From the IMG/VR virus record IMGVR_UViG_3300025322_000047, positions 1 to 47,332 of that record: a stretch of 47,332 nucleotides of DNA; one strand, 5' to 3'. Source of the stretch: a virus. A model generated the notes under the pieces. That model searched no databases and was not told the origin of the DNA. It saw only the letters and a program-made list of their open reading frames with translations. Every line of letters begins with the position of its first letter. Within the stretch, counting starts at the first letter, position 1. Shown piece by piece: positions 14,066-21,908 of this stretch. A program made the translations under genes and the position numbers.

Positions 14066-14977
14066 ATGGCCGCAAGCGTACACAGTGGGAATATCCCGAG
14101 CGTCTGGCACAAGATGCTCGGGGAAGTCTGGATGGACGAGTCTGCAAAGAACGAGGCCATCTGGAAGCAGTACCTGGAAGAGAAAACCACCAACAAGAAG
14201 TACTTCGACGACGTCGAACTGGTGGAGCCTGGGCTGTGGTCGGAAACCGACGAAGGTGCCGATCTCGACCTTGACGACTACGCCGAAGGGATCAAGAAGC
14301 GCTACGAGCCGAAGAAGTTCTCGAAGCGTCTGATCATCCCCGAGGAGGTCAAGGAGGACTCCCAGTATCCGGAGGTGTACGACGCCGTCCGCATGCTGCA
14401 AAACACCTGTACCGTCTCCCAGGACTACGACGCGGTCCAGATTCTCAACGACGCCTTCACCGGGTCGCTGGCGGCTGGCCTGTCGGGCGATGGGGTGTCG
14501 GTCGCCTCGGCTTCGCACGTCATCCGTGGCGGCGCGACGGTGTCGAACATCCTCTCGCCGCCACTGTCTCCGTCGAACCCGGCGGTGCAGGCGATGTTGA
14601 TCGCGGCTGAGAAGATGCCAGGCACGAACGGGTACATCCGGTCGATCCGGCTGTCGAAGATGCTGGGCCCGACCAACCACAAGTGGCGGTTCAAGGAAAT
14701 CTTGAAATCCGAAATGCGCGACGACACGGCGAACCACGCCATCAACGCGCTCAAGGGCGAGCTCTCCTCGACCTACGTCTCGGTGCCCTTCATGAGCTCG
14801 CTGACCAACTTCTTCGGGAAGACGGACGTCAAGCGAGGCGCGATGTGGTTCTGGCGGCGCAAGCCCAGGTTCAAGGCGGGCAACGAAATCCGCAACGAGA
14901 CCGAGATTCACACGGGCTCGGCTCGCTGGGACAAGGGCGTTTCGAACTGGCGGACCTTCATCGGCAGCGCAGCGTAA
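14066..14977 (+). CDS. Major capsid protein
   Basis: The 303-residue protein follows scaffold and decoration genes and precedes the beta-helix proteins. It shows the mix of charged N-terminal helix (KNEAIWKQYLEEKTT), a central alpha/beta domain and the C-terminal KGVSNWRTFIGSAA end that resembles endings of phage coat proteins. An HK97-like fold is expected. It is probably the most abundant virion protein and the likely client of the GroES-like protein. Confidence 0.78.
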   Translation: MAASVHSGNIPSVWHKMLGEVWMDESAKNEAIWKQYLEEKTTNKKYFDDVELVEPGLWSETDEGADLDLDDYAEGIKKRYEPKKFSKRLIIPEEVKEDSQYPEVYDAVRMLQNTCTVSQDYDAVQILNDAFTGSLAAGLSGDGVSVASASHVIRGGATVSNILSPPLSPSNPAVQAMLIAAEKMPGTNGYIRSIRLSKMLGPTNHKWRFKEILKSEMRDDTANHAINALKGELSSTYVSVPFMSSLTNFFGKTDVKRGAMWFWRRKPRFKAGNEIRNETEIHTGSARWDKGVSNWRTFIGSAA

Positions 14978-14986
14978 GGAGCCACG

Positions 14987-15931
14987 ATGCTCACCAGCTT
15001 CAATCCCGACGGTCCTGCCGAAATCTTCCCGGGGTACGTTCTTGTACCCACGGGAGGTCTCGTTCACTACGTCCACGCCTCTGGCGCGGCGGGTCTCGAC
15101 CTTCTTCCGAACGGCATGCGAGACCCGTCGCCCGGTAGCTTCAACCTGTCGGTAGCTGCGGCGATGGCGAAGTGCCGGGCGAACCGGGGGGACAGAATTG
15201 TCTGTCTCCCGGGCCACACGGAGAATCTGGGTGTGGCCGCCTGGACCTGGGTGGCCGGCGTGGGCGTCATCGGCACTGGCGAGGGCGACAACCGGGCGGC
15301 GTTCACCTGGAACGCGGCTGGTTCGACCAACGTCATGTCGGCGGCCAACTGCTTCATCGACAACTGCAACCTCTACTGGGCTGGGGCGCATGCCGCCGGC
15401 TCGGCGCTGACGGTTGCGGCGCCGATGACGATGTCCGGGGACGGGTGCCGCATCTCGAACTGTGAGATCAAGGCCGGCTTCGACGCCAATCAGATCGTCA
15501 CTCAGGGCATCACCATCACGGGCGACCGCTGCAAGTGGCTCAACAACAGCCTGTTCGCGACCACGGCGGCTCCGGCCGGCGCGGCCTTCATGGACATCAA
15601 CGCGGCTGACGACTTCCAGATGGAGGACAGCACTTTCCTTGGTGCCTCCTCTGGTACCGGCGTCGGCCTGGTTCGGTTCGTGACCGCAGCGTCGCTAAAC
15701 ATCCGCTTGGCGCGAAATACGTACATCAACAAGCTGGCGGCGTCGACCTGTGCCGTCACTGGCTTGGCGAGCGTCACCGGGGTTTCGCGAGACGAGCACT
15801 TCGCGTACCTCGACACGACCAGCTTGACTGCATGGCTGACGTCGCCGGGTCTCGTGACCTGGCACCGTCCCACCGTCACCAATACGGCCGGCGAGACCGG
15901 TACTGAGGTCGTCGGAACGGTGTCGGCCTAA
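14987..15931 (+). CDS. Beta-helix virion protein
   Basis: The 314-residue Gly/Ala/Thr/Asn-rich protein has repeating strand-turn units such as CFIDNCNLYW, CRISNCEIKAG and CKWLNNSLFA, typical of right-handed parallel beta-helices. It follows the capsid gene and shares the pattern GDRIVCLPGHTENLG with GDTIVYLSGHVEDIG of the 16010 protein, so the two are paralogues. Likely a head fibre or decoration protein. It carries no catalytic motif. Confidence 0.6.
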   Translation: MLTSFNPDGPAEIFPGYVLVPTGGLVHYVHASGAAGLDLLPNGMRDPSPGSFNLSVAAAMAKCRANRGDRIVCLPGHTENLGVAAWTWVAGVGVIGTGEGDNRAAFTWNAAGSTNVMSAANCFIDNCNLYWAGAHAAGSALTVAAPMTMSGDGCRISNCEIKAGFDANQIVTQGITITGDRCKWLNNSLFATTAAPAGAAFMDINAADDFQMEDSTFLGASSGTGVGLVRFVTAASLNIRLARNTYINKLAASTCAVTGLASVTGVSRDEHFAYLDTTSLTAWLTSPGLVTWHRPTVTNTAGETGTEVVGTVSA

Positions 15932-15945
15932 GAAAACGATGCCCC

Positions 15946-15991
15946 TCCGGGGGGTGGGAGCGGTACGCTCCTCCCGCCTCCGCCCCCCGGA
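15946..15991 (+). terminator. Strong intergenic hairpin
   Basis: TCCGGGGGG (15946-15954) pairs perfectly with CCCCCCGGA (15983-15991). Inside, GGAGC (15957-15961) pairs with GCTCC (15967-15971). Only AAAACTC follows, so an intrinsic terminator is not certain; it may instead shield the abundant capsid mRNA or attenuate transcription into the next genes. Confidence 0.45.
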
Positions 15992-16009
15992 AAACTCTAG
16001 GAGCCCCGG

Positions 16010-16807
16010 TTGGCCATCACGTCTTACATCAACGGGGCCGGCGGAACGACGGGGTCGAAATACGCCGTTCTGCCCAAGGTCACCCGCTCGGGGTTTTTCT
16101 ACTTCATCGGCAACTCCGTCTCCGGGGCCTCGGACTCGAATACCGGACTCGAGCGGGGAAAGCCCCTGCTCACCACGGCCCAGGCGTACGCAAACGCCGC
16201 CGCAGGGGACACGATTGTCTACCTCTCGGGCCACGTCGAGGACATCGGAACGACCGTCGTCGTCGCCAAGGCCGGTCTCATCCTGGCCGGAGAGGGCGAA
16301 GGAGCGAGTCTCCCTCGCCTGACCTGTACGGCGTCGATCGCAATGCTCGACATCACCGCGGCAGGCGTGATCGTCGATAGCATCGTCTTCCCAGTCTCCG
16401 CAGCCGCTCCCACGGCCCGGATTCGCATCGCTTCGGCCGATGTGCGCCTGGCCAACCTTAGCTTCGACTGCGGGGCTTCAGACACGACCCGGGCTGTTTC
16501 GTACGTCACCGGGGCCAGCTCAGCGACCATCGATAGCTGTCGCTTCACGGCCACTGCCGCTACCCCAGCAAGCGCCATCGAGGTCATCAACGCCCTGGCC
16601 GGACTGACCATCGACAACTTGATTCTCGATGCGGGCTCGTTCGAGTGGTCCGCGGCGGCGTTCCTGGGAACCGAGGCGGTGACTCGCCTGGTCGCGACCC
16701 GGGTCTACCAGCTCGCCGGCTCCGACGTGACGTTCGCGACCGGGACCACGGGTCACTGGGAGGTTACCAACAACACCGGCAACAGCCGCTTGACGTGGAC
16801 CGTCTAG
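16010..16807 (+). CDS. Second beta-helix virion protein
   Basis: The start is a TTG with TAGGAG six bases upstream. The 265-residue protein is built of strand-turn units (AGVIVDSIVFPV, RLANLSFDCG, ATIDSCRFTATA) and is a paralogue of the 14987 protein, sharing GD-x-IV-x-L-x-GH-x-E near residue 67. It is probably a virion decoration or fibre protein. Its stop abuts the next start (TAG then ATG). Confidence 0.58.
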   Translation: MAITSYINGAGGTTGSKYAVLPKVTRSGFFYFIGNSVSGASDSNTGLERGKPLLTTAQAYANAAAGDTIVYLSGHVEDIGTTVVVAKAGLILAGEGEGASLPRLTCTASIAMLDITAAGVIVDSIVFPVSAAAPTARIRIASADVRLANLSFDCGASDTTRAVSYVTGASSATIDSCRFTATAATPASAIEVINALAGLTIDNLILDAGSFEWSAAAFLGTEAVTRLVATRVYQLAGSDVTFATGTTGHWEVTNNTGNSRLTWTV

Positions 16808-19228
16808 ATGGCGACGGACACGGGCTATGAGCGGGGGAATTACCTCCGTGTGTGTGACGTCTGCGGCCACAGGTTCCACTTCAAGGACCTGTCCCCGATC
16901 GGCGAGCTGAAGTTCGCCTGCCCTGACGACGCCCCGGGCCTGACTGCGCTCCAGATATCACGCTTCAACGCCAAGGCTCGCCCCCTCGTCGTCAAACCGA
17001 ACAAGTACGCCAAGGACTACGTCCAGGTCCCCACGTACCAGATGTCCGAAGGCGAGCTCTTCAACCACGTCATTCGAACGGCCCCCGCCGAGCTAGTTGA
17101 CGGGGAGGACAGCCCGGAAGCCGCCGCTTGGACCGCGCTCTACATGGCCAAGGTGTTGCTCGAGGAACGCCGGCCGACGATTTGGGAATGCGACGCCAAA
17201 TGCACCCTGGCCTACTGCGCGGCGTATCTCCTGAGCTTGCAGTACGGATCGTCCACGGGACCATCGGGAACGGCTGACAACCCTCGCTACGGCGGCATCT
17301 ACCTCGATACCACCTGGGACACCACGGTCACGCTGGTGGCCGGGATTGCCTTCGTCTACGCCTACCGGGCCACCGCGGTTCCTGGGTATCTCACGGCCGC
17401 GGAACGAATCGCCACGTTCGTTCGTCACGTCCAGAGTGGGGATTCTCAAACGACCGCGTACACCGTCTACCCGTCCGGCGGGGGCTCGTACCACATTGGC
17501 GGACTATCCAGGAACGTGGACGACGCCACCGGCCTGCTGTCGACGTCGTATGACGTTTCAGACGTGCTGGGCTGCTGGTTCTTGAGTCTCATGGTCACTG
17601 AGAAGGGCGGATCGACTCAATACGGCGACGCCGCTGCGACCTCGTTTCACTCCCGGGCCAATCGGGCGTCACTGTCGACGATGCTGTCGGAGCTCACTGC
17701 GTTCGGGGAGTCCGGGGCCAAGGATTCGGCTTCGTCCGGTGCCCTCGTGACAGGACTGTCGACCACCGCGCCGAGAGAGACCTACGTCGCGGCCACGAAC
17801 GGAGGAGCAGGTACTGCTACCTGGACGTCGCAGGCCAACGTGGCTTCGAGACCGCTCGGAATGGCAATCCGAGGGCTCTACGAGGCCGGCGGGAATACAG
17901 CCAAGGTCGCGGCGATAATGGCGTGGCTGGCGGCATTCACCACCAACTCGACCAACGCCACCCCGGCGTCCATGCATCCGGAGACAGTTCTTCAGGGTAT
18001 CACCGGGACCTACGACCCTGCCGTCTGCCCCGCCGACAATCTGAAAGCAGCAGCGCCGTTCACGGAGTCGACTGGAGCGAGGTACGACTGGGGCACGTTC
18101 GGCCTCTTGGCCCCGGTCCTCGCTGCGACAGGTGTCGATCTACGGGCCTCCAAGGACGCGCTGTCCAAGGTTCGTCGGTTTTCGACCAAGGACATCGCCG
18201 AGCGCTACCTGGGGCCCATCGGAGTCTCCGGCCTTTCGTTCCAGCCCTGGGCGGCGACGACGCCACTTAGCGGCCAGCGCTCGGTTACTGCCGCGTCGAT
18301 GGTGAGCCTGGCGTACCGAGAGCAGCCGGGCAGGTTTCCCATGCGACCTCCGATAGTAGAGGTCTGTCCGTGTACCGGCGATCCCGGGAACGTGACGCTG
18401 GAGGTCTCCGGGGGCTCTGTTCCACCGGACAGCGATGACATGCTGCTGTGGCTGGAGTCAGACGTGGAGACGGGAACGCCCGGCCCTGGCTTTATCTGGG
18501 GAGATCAATCCGGGAACGACAGGGACGCGTCCGTGCCCTCGGGGCTGGCTGGCGTAGTCAGCCCGACCATCGACCTGGGTAAGCTGGACGGCATGCCCGG
18601 AATCCGGTTTAGTGGGAACGCGTCCGACCTTGGCCCAGGCGGGGACATTGCGCTGCTGTCCTACGGCCCAGCAGGAGTTGGGAACGAGGACCCGCTAGTA
18701 GCCAGCGACCTCGCGCGCACGGTGTTCATCGTGGCCATGCCAGCATCTGCGCGGGGTGGAGAGCTGTTCGTCTGGAGCGGACGCGATCCAGGCGCGGCGT
18801 CTCCGCCCACGTACATCTGTGACATGAGGACAATCGCAGCGACGCAGTACGGATACACGGATTTTAATTTTGTGTTCGGGCCGGTCGATGGCGCGTTTGG
18901 GGCCACGATCGACTACTCGAATACGGCACATGTCTTCATGTACTACAACGACACCCCCAATCCCGCGTCCGAGGTCTATTGCAGGGTCGACAACGTCGAC
19001 AGGCCGATTGCCCCCAACACAGTCACTCCCCAGGGGGTGACTGTAAATGGGTATCAGGTAGGCGGCATGGCCGTTCTGTCCGGCGTGACGGGGGCCTTCA
19101 GATCGTTCGACGGCTGGATTTTTGAAGTCCTCGCCTACACAGGAAATCGAAGCACTGACACCGTCTTCATGGCGACCATGAACCTGTATCTCCACACTCG
19201 CTATCCGAGTCTTCCGATATGGGCATGA
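16808..19228 (+). CDS. Large mosaic virion protein, possible head fibre or spike
   Basis: The 806-residue protein has three parts. Residues 12-45 form a zinc-binding CDVCGHRFHF...CPDDAPG module like those in phage structural proteins. Residues about 90-470 look like an all-helical toroid (ALYMAKVLLEERRP, IAFVYAYRATAVPGYL). Residues about 530-806 look like a LamG/lectin-type beta sandwich (LLWLESDVETG, WGDQSGNDRDAS, FEVLAYTGN). It could bind or cut host polysaccharide; no catalytic residues are assigned. It sits between the capsid-linked and connector genes. Confidence 0.55.
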   Translation: MATDTGYERGNYLRVCDVCGHRFHFKDLSPIGELKFACPDDAPGLTALQISRFNAKARPLVVKPNKYAKDYVQVPTYQMSEGELFNHVIRTAPAELVDGEDSPEAAAWTALYMAKVLLEERRPTIWECDAKCTLAYCAAYLLSLQYGSSTGPSGTADNPRYGGIYLDTTWDTTVTLVAGIAFVYAYRATAVPGYLTAAERIATFVRHVQSGDSQTTAYTVYPSGGGSYHIGGLSRNVDDATGLLSTSYDVSDVLGCWFLSLMVTEKGGSTQYGDAAATSFHSRANRASLSTMLSELTAFGESGAKDSASSGALVTGLSTTAPRETYVAATNGGAGTATWTSQANVASRPLGMAIRGLYEAGGNTAKVAAIMAWLAAFTTNSTNATPASMHPETVLQGITGTYDPAVCPADNLKAAAPFTESTGARYDWGTFGLLAPVLAATGVDLRASKDALSKVRRFSTKDIAERYLGPIGVSGLSFQPWAATTPLSGQRSVTAASMVSLAYREQPGRFPMRPPIVEVCPCTGDPGNVTLEVSGGSVPPDSDDMLLWLESDVETGTPGPGFIWGDQSGNDRDASVPSGLAGVVSPTIDLGKLDGMPGIRFSGNASDLGPGGDIALLSYGPAGVGNEDPLVASDLARTVFIVAMPASARGGELFVWSGRDPGAASPPTYICDMRTIAATQYGYTDFNFVFGPVDGAFGATIDYSNTAHVFMYYNDTPNPASEVYCRVDNVDRPIAPNTVTPQGVTVNGYQVGGMAVLSGVTGAFRSFDGWIFEVLAYTGNRSTDTVFMATMNLYLHTRYPSLPIWA

Positions 19229-19229
19229 C

Positions 19230-19908
19230 ATGAGCACCACCTTCCAACTCAACGCCGACGGGATCACAAAGCACGCGCTCCAGCTCTGTGGACTACTGGC
19301 CCTCGGTAGGCAGCCTCAAAACGGCATACTGCAAGACGCGCGCGACCACTTCAGTGTGCTCCTGAAAACGCTCCAGGCCCGCGGCGTGACGCTGACCCAG
19401 GCCGTCCGCCGAACTCTCACGCTGACCTCAGGAACGCAGAGCTACGCCCTGGGCTCTGACGTCATCGACGTTGACTTCCCGACGACGGTGAAGGCTTCGG
19501 GCTCGGAAAGAGACCCACGTCGAGAAGATGGTCTACAGCGACTACCAGACCATCTCGAACAAGACGGTCACGGGAGTTCCGACGCGTGTATTCGTCGAGA
19601 AGCTGTCGTCGGTGTCGGTGTACTTCTGGGAGATTCCGAACGCGACCTACACCTGGAGCTACCGGGCCATCGTTCTACTGCCCGACATGGATGCCGGCTC
19701 TACCACTCCGGGACTGACGCAGAGGTGGCAGGGGGCGCTAACGTGGAGATTCGCCTACTGGTTGGCACACGCCTACAACCTCAATCCGCAGAAGCGACAA
19801 GAACTGAAGCTCGAGGCCGAGCAGCAGGAGGCATCTGTGCTGGGTCAGGAAAACCAGAGCGGTGATCTTTGTCTTTCGCTTCCCCCAACCCCATACGGGA
19901 GCTATTGA
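19230..19908 (+). CDS. P22 gp4-like head-tail connector, frameshifted
   Basis: Two frames together give one tail accessory factor. Frame 1 from the ATG at 19230 encodes the helical N-terminus through SYALGSDVIDVDFPTTVKAS. The rest, ETHVEKMVYSDYQTISNK through WEIPNATYTW to the stop at 19908, is in the +1 frame. A TGA at 19489 in the second frame limits the shift to about 19492-19527. Skipping one G in GGG near 19500 would restore one protein of about 226 residues. It would bind under the portal. Likely a sequence error or true mutation; programmed shifting is possible. Confidence 0.65.
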
Positions 19909-21494
19909 TGGCCGCACTGATTCGTGAGCTCGCTGTCTCCGGTTCCCGCAAGGCCGACGGGACCGCGAACGCTTCCGGTCGCGTGTTCCTGTACTCGCCG
20001 GGGACCACGACGGCTGCCGTTGGGTACACGTCGGACACGCTGGCCGAGGCGCACACGACTGTCAGCGGAGGAATTGCCCTCGACGCTGCTGGGCGGGTTT
20101 CGATCTGGATCAACGACCCTGTCGACGTCGTCATTCAGGACTCGTCCGGCTCCACGCTCCGCACGCTACTCGGCTACAACAAGGTTCGCGCCGAACAGGT
20201 CGAGGTCGAGCACGCCAGCTTCACGGGGGCGCTGACCGACCCTGTTACCGGAGCCGTGTCCCAAGCTTTGGGCGGGAAGGTGTTCCTTCAGACGCTGCTG
20301 ACTCGAATGGCGGCGTCGATTGGCGTCGACTTCAAGTACCTGGAGTCGAGTGGGGCAACGGCCCGACTAGTGTCGGACTTCCTTCGCGACGTTTGGATCA
20401 GCGTGAAGGATTTTGGGGCGCTGGGGAACGGGATCAACGACGACACCGCTGCGATCCAGACGGCCGTGAGCAGGGTGAAGGCGCTCGGCGGCGGCGTCGT
20501 CTACTTCCCGCCGGGGACGTACAAGACGTCATCTGCCATTCTGGCGTCGACCGGAAGCGGTGTTACGCTCAGAGGTGTCGGACGCGGTGTCACTATCGTT
20601 GCGCCGACGCACGCAACGGCGAACGCCTTCACGTTTACGGCAATGGCGTCGTCGGGCATTCATGAGATGTCGATTCTTCACACCCTGGGAAGCACCGGGG
20701 CCGCCGTCGCTATTGGCGGGGCGTCGCCGAACTTCAAGGCGAGCGGCATGTATATCCCCGCGGACGCCACGTACGTTGGATTCGCGTACGCGATGGACTT
20801 TTCTGGCGCGTCTGACTTCGACTTCATTCAGAACTGCCACCTGAACGCAGACACGGTCGCACTGAGGGAGAACTCTACTAGCAGTGCTAAGCCGCAGATC
20901 ATTCTCGGCTGTTCAATCGGCGCGTCCTCGGCTGCGCCTGTATCCCCGACGAGCGGCGTCGAGTTCAACGGCGGCAACGGCGACTACTACGTGTTTGGTA
21001 CCAGGATCATAGGCGCAACGAACAACGTGCTGTTCAACGGTGCGCTGACTGGCACCACCTTCCGGTTCTATGGGAACAGCATTGCCAGTGTCCTCGGGTC
21101 TACTTCGTTCAACCTGAGCGGTCTCGCGACCGACCCTGATCTCAGGCAGTCCGGGAATGGGGTAGACGGCACCACGACCAACGTAGCCAGCGGTGGTACA
21201 TTTACGCCGGCAAGAGGGGCAGGACCGCAGCAGCGATGCAGGGTAACGTCGGTCGGGGCCAACATCATAGTTGCCCCGCCTACGCCTACGCCAGCGACCG
21301 GGGCGTACGACGTCTACCTGGAACTGGATTTCTTCAATAACGGCGGCGCGGACACGACTGGATGGACGGTGAATGCGATCTATCACCTGTCGGCGGCTCC
21401 GTCAGTGACTAACCTTGAGCACACCTTCTACCGGCTGAAATGGGACCCGTCAGACTCGGTCTGGAGACAACAGTCGCGGGAGGTGTCGACGTGA
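19908..21494 (+). CDS. Tailspike with pectate-lyase-like beta-helix
   Basis: The ATG overlaps the connector stop. The 528-residue protein has an N-terminal virion-binding part, then the Pectate_lyase_3 entry motif KDFGALGNGINDDTAAIQ at about 179-196 and VVYFPPGTY, followed by beta-helix coils and a C-terminal beta domain. Such spikes bind and often cleave surface polysaccharide and decide host range. I see the fold but cannot assign active-site residues. Confidence 0.72.
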   Translation: MAALIRELAVSGSRKADGTANASGRVFLYSPGTTTAAVGYTSDTLAEAHTTVSGGIALDAAGRVSIWINDPVDVVIQDSSGSTLRTLLGYNKVRAEQVEVEHASFTGALTDPVTGAVSQALGGKVFLQTLLTRMAASIGVDFKYLESSGATARLVSDFLRDVWISVKDFGALGNGINDDTAAIQTAVSRVKALGGGVVYFPPGTYKTSSAILASTGSGVTLRGVGRGVTIVAPTHATANAFTFTAMASSGIHEMSILHTLGSTGAAVAIGGASPNFKASGMYIPADATYVGFAYAMDFSGASDFDFIQNCHLNADTVALRENSTSSAKPQIILGCSIGASSAAPVSPTSGVEFNGGNGDYYVFGTRIIGATNNVLFNGALTGTTFRFYGNSIASVLGSTSFNLSGLATDPDLRQSGNGVDGTTTNVASGGTFTPARGAGPQQRCRVTSVGANIIVAPPTPTPATGAYDVYLELDFFNNGGADTTGWTVNAIYHLSAAPSVTNLEHTFYRLKWDPSDSVWRQQSREVST

Positions 21495-21496
21495 GG

Positions 21497-21847
21497 CTAG
21501 TGCCGGTACGCAGCAAACGGAACGGCGACGTCGTCGAGGAGAATGTCTCCCGTGATGGCGTCGTCGCTTGCCATCGTGCCGCGAACGCGGTTCAGGAAGC
21601 CGGGCGCGGTCTCCATGTCGAGGAAGACTCGACCATCCGGCCTGATCTCCCCGCTTACCCGACTGCCGAAGCGACCGCATTGCCACGTTCCGTACAGTCT
21701 CGAGCGTTCGGCCGCGACCGTCATCTTCCCGTCGCAGTGAGGCGACTCCCAGTTCCCGATGGTCACGGTCCACGTCGTCGATTGGCCGTCGATGGGACGA
21801 GAGGCCAGGCACCCAGTAAGGACAAGCGCGAGAATCATGTATCGCAT
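21497..21847 (-). CDS. Antisense lipoprotein (moron candidate)
   Basis: The only leftward gene inside the late region. The 116-residue product begins MRYMILALVLTGC, a lipoprotein signal with lipobox LTGC (C13), then a short linker and a beta-rich domain (TTWTVTIGNWES, KMTVAAERSRLYGTW). A copy of the repeated motif lies 18 bases upstream of its ATG. Its position fits a lysogeny-expressed moron such as a superinfection-exclusion lipoprotein. Function inferred from location and export signal only. Confidence 0.6.
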   Translation of the reverse strand: MRYMILALVLTGCLASRPIDGQSTTWTVTIGNWESPHCDGKMTVAAERSRLYGTWQCGRFGSRVSGEIRPDGRVFLDMETAPGFLNRVRGTMASDDAITGDILLDDVAVPFAAYRH

Positions 21848-21862
21848 GTGCTGAGTGTGCGT

Positions 21863-21877
21863 GCGCTAGAGGTTAAG
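21863..21877 (+). promoter_or_regulatory. Distant copy of the repeated motif
   Basis: GCGCTAGAGGTTAAG lies upstream of the antisense lipoprotein gene, 19 kb from the cluster at 2771-3751. GCGCT and AGCGC flank the core as short inverted arms (21863-21880). It suggests that the lipoprotein shares control with the region around the HTH gene. Confidence 0.45.
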
Positions 21878-21908
21878 CGCCAGTCTGCGCGTTCGTTCAG
21901 GTAAGGAA

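Noticed and set aside
14060-15391. 443-codon leftward frame antisense to capsid genes
   Set aside because: Same mirror effect of codon bias; no ribosome site and no recognisable domain.
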